Of a stretch of DNA of 64,000 bases, positions 25,443-36,777 are shown in pieces. Source of the DNA: Rhododendron vialii. Its lineage: Eukaryota; Streptophyta; Magnoliopsida; Ericales; Ericaceae. Below the pieces are notes generated by a model that worked only from the letters and a program-made list of their open reading frames with translations, made no database searches and was not told the origin of the DNA. Both the position numbers and the translations under genes were made by a program. The stretch is taken from positions 3,308,501 to 3,372,500 of the forward strand of contig NC_080559.1 of assembly GCF_030253575.1 (NCBI RefSeq), read 5' to 3'. Every line of letters starts with the position of its first letter. The stretch's first letter is position 1.

Positions 25443-25686
25443 GGGTTATTTTTGTAAATAATCTGATTCGGTTCGGTTCCGGAAACAGTTCGGTTATCAG
25501 CTGAGCCGTATCCGAACCAAACTCGTTTGGTTATCTACCACCCTCCACCATATCTGCACCAACGGGGAATTTTTCAATTATGGTTCGGGAAAAAAAATTG
25601 CACCAACGAGAAATTTCGGTCATGATTTAGGGGAAAAACAGTTACTGTTTGAGTACCCATCGATTCGGTCGAGATTGCCACTCCTA
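24520..25686. mobile_element. Non-autonomous hAT-like element, about 1.17 kb
   Basis: The left end CAGGGATGGCATTC and the inverted right end TAGGAGTGGCAATC match at ten of 14 positions and fit the plant hAT type CAGGGGTGGCAA. Subterminal regions carry repeated GGTTCGG/CCGAACC and CGGTTATC motifs on both sides. The flanking 8-mers do not match clearly. An AT/AC microsatellite lies inside. No transposase is seen. Confidence 0.55.
25397..25442. repeat. (AT)n(AC)n microsatellite
   Basis: About 17 AT units run directly into six AC units. Confidence 0.95.
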
Positions 25687-26969
25687 AATTATTACTAGTT
25701 AGAGAAATTTCACTCTTAATCTTGGAGTAATTATGTGCATGAGATCGTATACGGTTACTTTGAACTTGGCTACCACCTTCAATTGCTAACATGTTTTTTA
25801 CGGCTCACTTAGAAGGTAAAAAATGGTGAGATAAGAAAGAAGAGAAGTCAATCAAAACATTTTTATTTTTACATTTTTCTATTTATTTTTCATCAAAATA
25901 GTTAATTCAAATGAGTGATTAGGCTATAAATCAAAATCCTTTCTTTTCTTTTCTTGAAATCACTCCATCCAAAGGGACTGCTAATTCTTTCGCCTCTATT
26001 CTGATTGCCTAAAAGCATCTCTAATCCTTACCGACTTCATAATCCATACCCAAAATTTGAATAGAAAACCTAAAAACACATCTCTAATGTCATACCCATT
26101 TTCTCATCCAAATTTGACAAATGGCATTCCATTTTTCTTTTATTATTCTCTTTTATTATTTTGAACTCAAATTGGCAAATGGCACCCTCTCGAACTCCAC
26201 CTGTATCCATCAGTGCAACCTCTCCTTCTCTTGGATGCTGGGGACCCCCTCCCCAAAAAACAGTCATACAAATTCTCTTTTCTCATTTGGGTCACCGGCT
26301 TTCCATTTCTCTATCCCACCACTGCATGCAATTCTCATTCTACTCTCTCTCTCTCTCTTTCTCTCTCTCTAGGTTTCATATGATGCTCTTCAGCCAGCAA
26401 TGTGGGTTTTGTTGAATTTTGACTAATAATTGAGTTCTACAGCATTGTAGTATCCGACAAGTAAAGGTTGGTATTTTAGTTATTGATTTTATATGTACTT
26501 GTTTGTTGGGTAGATGAACAAAATGTGGACGGAGGATACGAAGTTGAAGACTTTCCATTATTTTTATAGCTGTCTTTGTGTTTAATGCATGATACACGTA
26601 TATGATATTGTTCATTCTTATCCCAATTTGAGTTCAGAATAATAAAGTAGAAAATCTGAGTGGAGATCAAAGAATATGGTTTAGGTGAGAATCTGCCAAT
26701 AAAATCACTTGAGAAGATTTGGGAGATGAAAATTGTGATTTAAGTTAAGGAATTCAAGTGTTTGATATATTGGGGAAACAAAACCAACATCAGAATTAGA
26801 GGTGGATTGTTATTGAAATCTGATTTAATTAGTTGAGAAGATTTCAAGCCTCGTGAGGTTGGAAGGTGCAAAACCCATATAAAGAATGGGGAGATAGTTT
26901 TCGATTTCTGTGCTTCTGAGAAAAAGTAAGCCTTGTGAGATATAGGGAGTACACAATTTGTAGGAGGTG
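25687..26969. other. Non-coding flank of the GPDH pseudogene
   Basis: A (CT)n run lies at about 26343-26371. No gene is recognised. The last few hundred bases would be the former promoter and 5' leader of the GPDH copy. Confidence 0.45.
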
Positions 26970-29900
26970 ATGCATGTTCACACCTGCGTAAATGGGGTAC
27001 AAAACCATAATGGCGTGTAGGAGAAGCTCGATGAACTCCGACGAGTTCTTGCTAAAGCCAAGGGTGATTTGTTAAGGATTGTGGGTGTTGGAGCCGGGGC
27101 TTGGGGCAGTGTTTTCACAGCCGTACTTCAAGATGGGTATGGTCAATTCCGCGATAAGGTCCAAATCCGAATACGGAGGCGACCCGGGAGAGCTGTGGAC
27201 AGATCCACAGCTGAACACCTCTTTGATGTGATAAATTCAAGAGAAGATGTGCTGAGAAGGTTGATTAGGTGATGCGCATATTTGAAGTACGTGGAAGCAC
27301 AACTGGGTGAATGGATATTTTATGTGGATGAGATATTGAAAGATGGGTTTTGTTTGAACATGATCGACGCGCCGCGTTGTCCTTCGAAAGTTGTGACTAA
27401 TTTGCAGGAGGCGGTTTGGGATGCCAACATTGTTGTGAATGGGTTGCCTTCAACGGAGACACGAGAGGTGTTTGAAGAGCTCAGTAAGTATTGGAAAGAA
27501 AGGATCAGTGTGCCCATTATTCTCTCTTTGGCAAAGGGCATAAAGGCTGCATTGGAAACTGTTCCTCATATAATTACGCCAACACAAATGATAAATCGAG
27601 CAAGTAAGATTCTTCCTCTAACTATCACGTCTTTTGTTTCTGCTATTTGTCTTTCCTCCTCCCCATACACATTGAAAGACACAAATTCCATGGTGTCTTT
27701 GTAAAACTAGCATTAGTTTGTCTATAACGTTCATTGCTACCATGAAAGGATGGCAAAATTATAGTGACTGAAATCTTGTAACCTTGTACCTTAGATGAAG
27801 GAAAATGAAATTTTGAACCTGTAAATCATTAACTCACGATATCAAGATTACTGATCATGTCAACCACGTATTTGGTTGAATCCTGGTAGGATCAGTCGGG
27901 AGTAGAACAATGGGTAGTGCGAAATGAAAGCATGTATCAACAACTCTAACTTTGTACAATAATTTGCAACTTCTCACAATAGAGAAAAGCGGAAAGTGGG
28001 TGTTTTATTTTTATTTTTTGGGTACTTCCGAATTTGGAAAGTGGGTGTTTGCATAAGAGAGGAAAATGGAAAGTGAAGTGGTGCACACTTTCTATTCTAG
28101 AACTTAGCACAAGAGGGGAAATTAGAAAGTGCGTTTTTGCTTTTTGCATGTGAAGCGGCAAACTTAATATTCTTAAGTAGAATAGGGTGTAGACAATATA
28201 TCTAACTTTCTTAATGATAACATGTATATACACAACCAAAAAAGTTGCAACCCGCACAACATAACCATACCTGTTTTCATATCTGATTATACTATGCAGT
28301 TTTGGCTTAGAAGATTAATTATTTACTTTTCTGCTTTGAAGTGGAAGTACATTTTCTATCCTTTTCGAAACCATAGTCTAAAAACATGGCAGCTGGAGTA
28401 CTATTAGATAACATTCTTTATCTGGGTGGACCGAATATTGCCTCAGAGATTTACAACAAGGAGTATGCTAATGCTCGAATTTGTGGTGCTGAGATGTGGA
28501 GGAAGCCACTTGCAAAGTTCTTGAGGCAACCCCATTTCATTGTGTGGGACAATAGTGACCTTGTCACTCATGAAGTTATGGGAGGATTGAAGAATGTCTA
28601 TGCCATTGGCGCTGTTAAGTGTAATTAGTTTCTTGATACACAGTGAGCGATGGGTATGTACAGGTAAATTGAAGGACAAATTCTAAGTTTCCTTCCTATT
28701 CTTTGAAACCCTTGTTAGGTTAAAATGAAGGCAGGTAATCATGCAAAAACAAATTCACGAGCATTAAAATGGTAGGCTGCACCTATTATCTAGGATCAGA
28801 GTTCTTTATGCTACACTACAACAAATGGTGGAATGTTGACCATTGAATTTAATTTTTTTTTTTAAACAGCAATGACCGTTGAATTGTTAACTCGCACAGC
28901 TATCACAGAAATCCAGTTAGTTGCATTTAATTTCTACCAACTTTTTTTTAAAAGCTTCTAATTATTCTAAATTCTTGATGCATGGAGGCTGACTAGCTGG
29001 ACAGTGGACATGACTCGAGAAACACTACATTACTCTATGTATTGTGACAGATACAGGCTAGAAAAGAAACTGTCTTCTTTACAATAGGACTGGTTGACAA
29101 CACAAAAAGTAATTCCTTTATTAGACTAGAGTGAATGACAACTGTGTCGAGTTTGTGACCTAAGTTCCCAACACTTGCTTTGGATTCGGTTTCACAGGAA
29201 TGGTAGCAGCTCTAACAAGTGAAAGTGCCACCAGCAAATCTGTATATTTTGCACATTGTACATCAGAGATTCAGAGATGATATTTATCACCCATTTGTTG
29301 GCTTAAGAACGTGAGAAGCTTGCTGGGCCTCTATTGGCTGATACTTACGTAACCCTTTTGAAAGGTCGTAATGCATGGTATGGTCAAATGATTGCAAGGG
29401 GGGAACTGAGCCTCGACATGGGTGATAGCATTAGCGGGAAGGGGATGATCCAGGTACTAATCCCAGTTACAGTACTTGGCTAGTTAAACATTGAAATAAT
29501 TTTCTTGTCCGAGTCTGGTAATTATGCTATTGGAGATTTGAAAAAGTCTTAATTATTTTCTTAGAAGACGAAGGAAGTATCTTGTTACCACTTATGAAAA
29601 CTTGCGTTGGCTTATCTGCAAAGTGATCAAGAAGACTAGAGAAAATTATACCCAAACTATACACTGTACAGTACCCCGGCATCCCAATGATTTACTTTCT
29701 GTTTTGAAAATTGGAAGAGGTGGTCTTGATTCTAGGAGAAATAGGATGTGTCTGACATTCCCGTAGTGGCTTTGTGGAAGTTATCTTTCTCCATAATGAT
29801 ATCTAGGAGGTGGTGCTGTTTCCTTGCAAGATTTTGATGAGTTTGCAATTGAATTGACTAGTTTTATACCATGCACTTACCGTAGAGTTGGGGGATTTTC

Positions 29901-31909
29901 CTTCTTCAAAACCTAACATAGTAATATGCATGCATTCCACATCCTGGTCATATTAACATTCTGAAATTGAGGTAGCATTCATTAAGGATTTATACAATGC
30001 AAATTGCAAACTACAATCCAATGCATTTCTGTGGTCAGGTAAGTTTCAGTAAGATAATTTTTATGGAGTTCTTTTTTCCTCCCCTTTGCCCTAGCATATT
30101 GAGTTCTGCATCACATTTAGTAGAACGGGACCTCATCGATCAGGCCAACCACTTGGCCTCAACTTAAATTGGTTAATACAGAAGAAGAAGAAAAACAACA
30201 ACAACAACAACAACAACAAAGTAGACAAATTTAGGGTTTTGATCTTGGTGTCTGGTTTGTATGGGAGTTTCCCCGTGGTTATTGATTGGTTTTTGTAACT
30301 GAATTAGTTTACCAATAAAAGAAATAAGAAAATAGGCAAAACTGGATAATGCAATTCTTATTATGCATGTAATACAAGCAGTGGCGGAACCAGAATTTCG
30401 TTACACTGGGGTCAAGCCGTCGATGGTTTCAAAAAAGAAATTTCCTTCAAACTGTGAGTTCTTCATTCTGCATTTTTTCCGGAGAGAGAGAGGGAAAAAG
30501 TGGCTGGAAAACCAGAAAAAAGGGAAAGTGAGAGAGAGAGAGGAGGAAAAAGTGGGAAAATGGCAACACTTGTAATTTGGTTGGTGTATAAGGGCAAAAT
30601 GTTTAGAGGACATATTCTAGGGGGCAAGTTTACATAAATACCCCCGAAATTGCATTACTCTCCACATTAATTTTCCAGTCAGTGGAGTCAAGGGACCCCC
30701 CTTGCCCAACAGTAGTTCCGCCCCTGAATACAAGAGTGCTACAGAGTTGAGCTGATTGCATATCATAGATACATTTGAGTTCTCTAGATCGTCTATACAC
30801 TTTCTATAATCCTGACCGAAAACTGTTTTTTGACTGTGCCCTTTTGTTCTTCCAGGGGGTATCTGCTGTAGGAGCCTTTTACGAACTTCTGAGTCAACCA
30901 AGTGTGCCGCATCCTGAGGAAAACAAGGCTGTTGCTCCTGTTGAGCTATGTCCCATCCTGAAGACTCTTTATAAAATATTGATAAAGAGGTAAAAAATTG
31001 TACTTCTCTGAATTTCTATGCATATGATGCTAAATTAAGTTTCGCTTTTGGTTCAACCTGTGGTTATAGATTTTGAATAATCGTATCATAAGCGTGCTAT
31101 GGTGACGAGACAAAACATGGCACAGATGATAAAAGTCACATTTCGGTAAATAGTCGGAAACACAGGGGAATAATTTTCAAGCATTTCAAAATGTTTATGA
31201 ACAAAAACAAAAACGAAAATAAAATAATGATTAATGTATTCTGTATTACTGTAGTAATTAAGATCACTTGAGATGTAGGAATATTAGAAACTCATTTAAG
31301 AAAAAGTTTAAAGGCCTCGAGGAAGGGGTTTTCCACTCTGAGAAGACATAAGATTTTTAAAGAAAATGCAAATTTCAAGTAGTACTGAAAAAGGAAAAAA
31401 TGTGGCAGTGATAATTTTGAGAACAAGTACATGGGCATAACAAATAAAGAGAATAAGCGACTCAGTAGTTGAAGCTTGGCCTATATAGAACTTCGAGTTT
31501 GTCAGTACAGCCACTTTGTGTGAAAGGCTATGTTATGTCTATTCTGTTAACATGGAAATGACAAAAAATACGGTTGGCAACTGGTTGTACCAATTCATTT
31601 GAGGTCATGCTGAATTGGAGGAGTTTGAATGCTCGAAAGAGATGCTTAGGGATAGAAAAGAATCCCAAATTCTGTACAAATCATGCTAACCAAGTTCGAA
31701 AGAAGAAAGCTTTTAATAATCTTGTGTTGATGAACAAGTCAAGTTCTATGTATCTTATGCCTGCCATGGTATTGCTGATTTTCAGGGAACAGAAACCACA
31801 AGCAATTCTTCAAGCATTGAGCTATGAAACCTTGAATGATCCCAGGGACCACATTGAGATTGCACAAACCCGTGCTTTTTATAGGCCTTCCCTTCTCGGG
31901 CAGCCTTAA
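26970..31909 (+). pseudogene. Glycerol-3-phosphate dehydrogenase [NAD+] pseudogene (GPDHC1 type)
   Basis: Five exons (26970-27603, 28393-28614, 29198-29453, 30856-30989, 31786-31909) follow the plant GPDHC1 protein end to end. The family reduces dihydroxyacetone phosphate to glycerol-3-phosphate with NADH. Seen: the dinucleotide-binding [45 protein letters not shown], the catalytic-lysine region [29 protein letters not shown], and the C-terminus [12 protein letters not shown]. Damage: in-frame TAG at 27018, TGA at 27270 (family residue Arg, a CGA-to-TGA change), TAA at 29304; the exon-2 donor reads TT at 28615-28616; and TCAGAGAT is duplicated (29263-29278), shifting the frame. Introns are kept, so this is a decayed duplicate, not a processed copy. 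Intron 3 carries an hAT MITE. The C-terminal half is well preserved, implying fairly recent loss. Confidence 0.93.
30379..30726. mobile_element. hAT-type MITE, 348 bp, in a GPDH intron
   Basis: The ends are CAGTGGCGGAACCAG and, inverted, CAGGGGCGGAACTACT. The 8-bp target duplication AATACAAG is perfect (30371-30378 and 30727-30734). A purine-rich AGAGAGAG stretch lies inside. Confidence 0.9.
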
Positions 31910-33259
31910 ATTTTCCATCGCAAAATAATGGGTAATATATGACTTAATACCTATGTAGATTCTCACTTTTTGGAAGAATCTAGAACTGTATTGTGAAGCT
32001 AAACAGGGATATACTGCCTTTGTAATGGATACTTTGTCGTCATAATATGTTGAAAAGTCAGTTAATGGGTTCTAAAAATGTTAGGTCTAGTGAAACAGGT
32101 GGATCTTGATTTGTCTTGTCTAAAACCCAATACTGATCCTGGGACTCTACTTGCGATTCAAATGATAGAATTGGCAGTTTAGAGCATTTCCATTGGCTAG
32201 GCAAAGAACTTGCGGTTGTCAAACTTTGGCAGGTCATCAAAAATCCAGTCCATTGGCTAGTTATCCTTCTAGTCAAATTTGTGGAATGCCGTTTGTTATG
32301 CCAATTGATCCTCCTCTCTACCATCAATTGGTTTGGCAATGTCATCTGATACAATGTTTGTGCGAAAATATGGCTGGTATATCAGTGGAGCAAGTGACTA
32401 AATTTTGGCCTTTTTCATATTGTTGTATGCCAAATTTTTACAGCGGTCGCAATACTGTCTTAGCAACTATCGATGGAAATGCTCTTCATTCAATGCACGG
32501 TCCATGGAGGATATTGCACAACCTGAACCTGCAGAAATGTTATGGGAAGGCTACCAAAGCTTCCAACTGGGCATCCATTGCACAACCTGAACCTGCAGAA
32601 ATGTTATGGGAAGGCTACCAAAGCTTCCAACTGGGCATCCACCAATCCCTCGTGAGCAACTAATGCCACCACGGTCTTAGACAACTACACTAGTTTGTTG
32701 CTTCCCACTTATGGTTCCTCGCATCTGAAAAAGTTGAACCAGTGTGCCACGTTTTCAATTTTTCCCGGAATTTTTACTTTCAGCAGGCCAACCCACAATA
32801 TTCTTGAGAGTGTATTCGGAGAATGGATATTATGAGAAAACCTTCTCAAATTATTTTAGAAACATCTCATTCTGCTTTACTTATGGAACTGCTCAACTAA
32901 GGAAACAGGTATTGAAAATACAACCAAACTACCGAAGGAACCTAATTTGTTTGTACAATATCACTATCTCTTATCATTTCCTTGCAATGAAAACTTCACC
33001 AAAAGTTAGTGTACAGAAGCTAAATTGGAAACAATACCATCAATAAGTCACCCTATCCTCAATATGTCCTTTCTGTACAAAGAACTAGCAGTTCCATTGA
33101 CAAATGATTTGTCAACACTAAAAGATGCTAGAAACCTTGAACTTAACTTTCCTTGTTAGAACAACTACGGCACCTATTTACCTTTTCTCGGCTTGGCATA
33201 TCCAAAAATATTACCTACGCGTTATCTGAAAAGAAATGAGAGGACTGGGTGGATCGGTA
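31910..33259. other. Region between convergent GPDH and Rho-N gene copies
   Basis: The two genes point toward each other across this stretch. A fragment beginning GAGCATTTCCATTGGCTAGG (32181 on) resembles the terminal phrase of common plant MITEs. A 64-bp perfect tandem duplication lies at 32514-32641. Open frames over it have no recognised domain. Confidence 0.45.
32514..32641. repeat. 64-bp perfect tandem duplication
   Basis: Two exact head-to-tail copies begin TTGCACAACCTGAACCTGC at 32514 and 32578. Exact identity implies a recent event. Confidence 0.95.
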
Positions 33260-35243
33260 TTATGTACAACCACCTCTAACCATTAGCTTCAAACTCGATT
33301 CTTCTGTAAGCTTAGATTTCTTGAGCGAACTGTATCCCCTTATCTTTTGTTGTTTTGCAATGGCTTTTAGATCCACTAACGTCAAACGCTCCAAATCCAA
33401 GAAGACTCTGGCTTCTGGACATGGTCTTGGAGTCTCACTATTCACTGAATCACCAGGGAACAGGCATTTTTTATCGGAAGGGTCTTCCGCAGTTGTACTT
33501 GCAGTTGTATTAGCACATGATTAGGCTAGACTAATTTTGAAGGCTCTTTAACTTTTTAGCTTCTTCAACGCCACGTGAAGTTTGATGCTTTCTTTTCTTT
33601 TCCTTGTCAACATCCAGAACCTGCTTAGCTTTCTGCTTCTGTTGATGCTCCCTATTTTTGCTCTGCTTTTGTGGCCTAGGACACAAGTTTGGATTGGATT
33701 CGCCGACAATAGCAGCTAATCTAGATTTCCCCTTTTGCTGTTTTTTGTTCTTTAGAAACAGTAGAAGGGGGTCTACTGCTTTCTTTTCAGTATGAGTAAG
33801 ATCAACAACTGGACGCTTCAGTTTTCGTGGAGATTTTGTTCTCTTCTTTCCTACCTTGAATGATGAGAGTGGAGGCTCGATATTGTTGGTCGGAGCGGAA
33901 TCTAGGCCTTCAGTTAGTTTTGGGTTCACATCAGACTCTTCAGTTACTTCATGCAAAGGGCATGACCTGAACTCCACAGGATGATTCGCAGGCTGGCAGA
34001 AACAAGAATATAAACCATCTAATAAACGTACTTGATTCTGAGTGTTACAATAAACTCCATTTCAAAAACAAAATAATCACCATATATATCCTCCTAATCT
34101 TCTAGTGTATATCTTGATGTCGGGCCCCTTCTTCCACTAAGGTTTGGGGTACTTTCTTTCCAAAACATGATTACAGATCAGAAACTTAAGTTGTTTCACT
34201 AACACAAAATTAAGGAAGAAAATTTGAAAGCTCACTTCATATAAAATACAACAAAAACACAACAAGCTTCATGATTTAATACTTCTGGTAAACTGGAGTT
34301 CAACATAAAGTTGACGGGACTTGCACATGAGCAATTAAATTTTAAACTCAGCTTTATTTGGACTAAAAACATGATTTAAACAACAAAAAAGAGCTGTTTG
34401 TACTCAACTACCTCCTGAAATGTTTGATTCCCTTCCTTCCCGCCGAAAAGAGGATTTCAAAATTATGATTTGAACTGTAGAATTGTGCCCTTCGACTTCT
34501 TTACTCCCATTTACTTCTGAGACAATCCTGCTGTTCTTCCCTTTGGGACTATTTGCTTGTTTTGAGGCATCTAAACTGGAAGCACTAGAAGGCTGTTCTC
34601 AATGTCAGTGGAGAACAGTTCACAGATTAATCCAAGGAGAAGTAAATATGTCAACCAAACTTTGAAGCATGAAATATGTGTTAAGCTAGTGCATTATCGA
34701 ATACTTTATAATGTCAGAGAGTTTACACCTTAAGAACAGAGTAGTCAATAGTTCAAGCAGAAAAATGTACCTCAAACGTTCTTGGTAAAATTCTTCCTTT
34801 TGCTGCAGTTTTTAATGTTGACTTGATGACAAGACTTCTTTCCTCTGAACCCGAATTGTTCTTTCCGAGTCCATCTTTTCTATGAACTTTCAAATCAAAT
34901 TTGACTAATTCTTTCTTCTCACTTGTTTCATCAGTTTCTAGTCCTGAAGTATCTGAGCTCAAATCCTTGATGATAGTGTGTGCATGCTGAAGGATATCAA
35001 GACATGTAGAAGCTCAAGTAAGCACATCTGAGACAATATAATTTGGAAATGGACCATATGACCTTACAGGTCGTGCAAATCATGTCTATCATTCACCTAA
35101 TCTATATCATCCAATCAAAGGTTTCAATGCCAAGAGTTGCAAAGGAGAAGAGAGAGCTTCTTTCATACCTTGTCCTTCTCTGCTACATCCTTCTTTTCAG
35201 TTTTCAAAGATAGATCGTCCTTTGAAACAACACTGTTCACAGT
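33260..35243 (-). pseudogene. Lysine-rich protein with C-terminal Rho-N motif, degraded copy
   Basis: Minus-strand exons with good borders: 35243-35169 (TVNSVVSKDDLSLKTEKK), 34986-34771 (DTSGLETDETSEKKELVKFD) and 33992 onward (PANHPVEFRSCPLHEVTEE). They join in phase 0. A further exon-like block, 34570-34412, keeps phase only with a one-base shift. The last exon is strongly basic (KKRTKSPRKLKRP, KQQKGKSRLAAIV, KEKKRKHQTSRGVEEAKKLK) and reaches a TAG at 33531. Beyond it, in another frame, the conserved end LTLVDLKAIAKQQKIRGYSS follows to 33260. That pattern (L..LK.IAK...I.GYS..KK..L) is a Rho termination factor N-terminal motif, a small nucleic-acid-binding fold. The separation of motif from body suggests a frameshifted pseudogene. 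Arabidopsis At2g41550, as I recall, is a Rho-N protein next to GPDHC1. The 5' end was not found. Confidence 0.65.
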
Positions 35244-36777
35244 CTGTTCATTCTTGTTAATGAAAGAAGAATACACCATATCAGTTATTCAAGGTTGATT
35301 TTATCAGAGAATACTGTAAATATAACCTAGCTAAAGAAGGTAAATGCGTTCATACTTATGTAGCACGGATAGGGATGCGCGACACAACACAGAAATCATT
35401 GAGGGCTTTAAATGTGTATGCACATACATATATTTATTGTCTAAATGAAAAATACTAAATGAGGCTCTAACTATGATCATTTTGTTATGAATGCTTTACT
35501 CAGATACATCATTATATCATTCACAAAAGTGCTCCACCAAAAACCGTTTCATTGTTTGCATGTGCCTTCATAATCAATACAAACCACCATCTTCCCCACA
35601 AAATTAGACAACACACTCATATTACCCAACATATTTCTTAATCTCCTTCATTTTCTAGGTTAAATGGTGTTAACAAGGTTCCATATAGCATTTCATACAG
35701 AATATCACTGTTTAATGCATAGTCATACAGTAAACTACAATGGATAAATAGGTCTCAAATGTGAAGGCCCGCCCAAAATATCAGACACATCGCATGCCCT
35801 TACCCATATCCCATACCCTTACCCCTAGATTCTAATACGTACTTACGGAGTTATACAGTTACCTACCACTACGGTCCACGTAAATATGCTTCCAAGTATT
35901 GAGTATCCGAAAAGGATCCTCCATGGACTTGAGATGAATATGACAATGTCGGCCTAATTTAGTTTCCGTAATTGTCTGGGAGAATGAGCATTTACAGATT
36001 TCTTCAGATTCACAGGGACTAGTATAAGGGGAAGTCATTAAAGTTTTTTTTTTTCACCACAATACTGCACTGCTGATAACCTGTCCACGTAGTGTACATC
36101 TGTATATAAAGAATGTTGTCTAGGACTCTAGGGATATTAGGAGCCGATAAAATAGTGCAACTACTTGCACAATCTCAGCATTTAATGCTTAACTTACTTC
36201 TCTAAACTATATTTCCAGAGGTTTAGGTCCTAATACAACAGTGTAACTACTTAAAAAAAAGAAGAAGTTAAAAACTTAAAATGTACTAAACAAACTGTTA
36301 AATGTAGGCTGATAGTGATAGTGGATGCTTCACAGCAAATGCATAAAAGCTCAAACTCAAAGCTTCTGTGAAGGTTTAGGAGGCTCTGCTATTTGACTTG
36401 TATCCATACATAATGTTTTCTCTGTTTTGGAGCCCGAGTTTAACCCAGCATATTCTCAACCTTTTTCATTCATAATCTGTTGAGAAAACAAAATCGCACT
36501 ATATCAAGGGGGGCAAAGGAGAAGACTTGGCTTATGCATAAATCAACCTGATGAACATTTTGCATGGTTGAGAAGAAAAAGATCTGCCTAAAACCAACAG
36601 AAAGCAATAAGAAGCTTTGGGAGTCAAACCTGCTCATGCTTCTGGTGAAAGTAATTCTCAAGTAAAGGCTGTAGTAATTGATGAATTTTCCCCGCCGGTT
36701 TGCTGTGGGATAGTAAACAACCACCAAATCATGCTCATTATTTACATCTATATTCTCCAGGCTCCGAAGTGAAATAT
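35244..36777. other. Probable introns and 5' part of the Rho-N gene, unresolved
   Basis: On the minus strand 36777-36640 reads SLRSLENIDVNNEHDLVVVY and then YPTANRRGKFINYYS, which looks like coding sequence that ends where the LTR at 36778 begins. On the far side of the LTR, 39430-39337 (minus) reads LGELDECLEIFDVTRTSSM. Both may be 5' exon pieces of the Rho-N gene split by the insertion, but neither was matched to a family. Confidence 0.35.

Noticed and set aside
28814-28860. CACTACAACAAATGG as a second CACTA end
   Set aside because: No matching opposite end or subterminal repeats nearby; a chance or decayed match in a GPDH intron.
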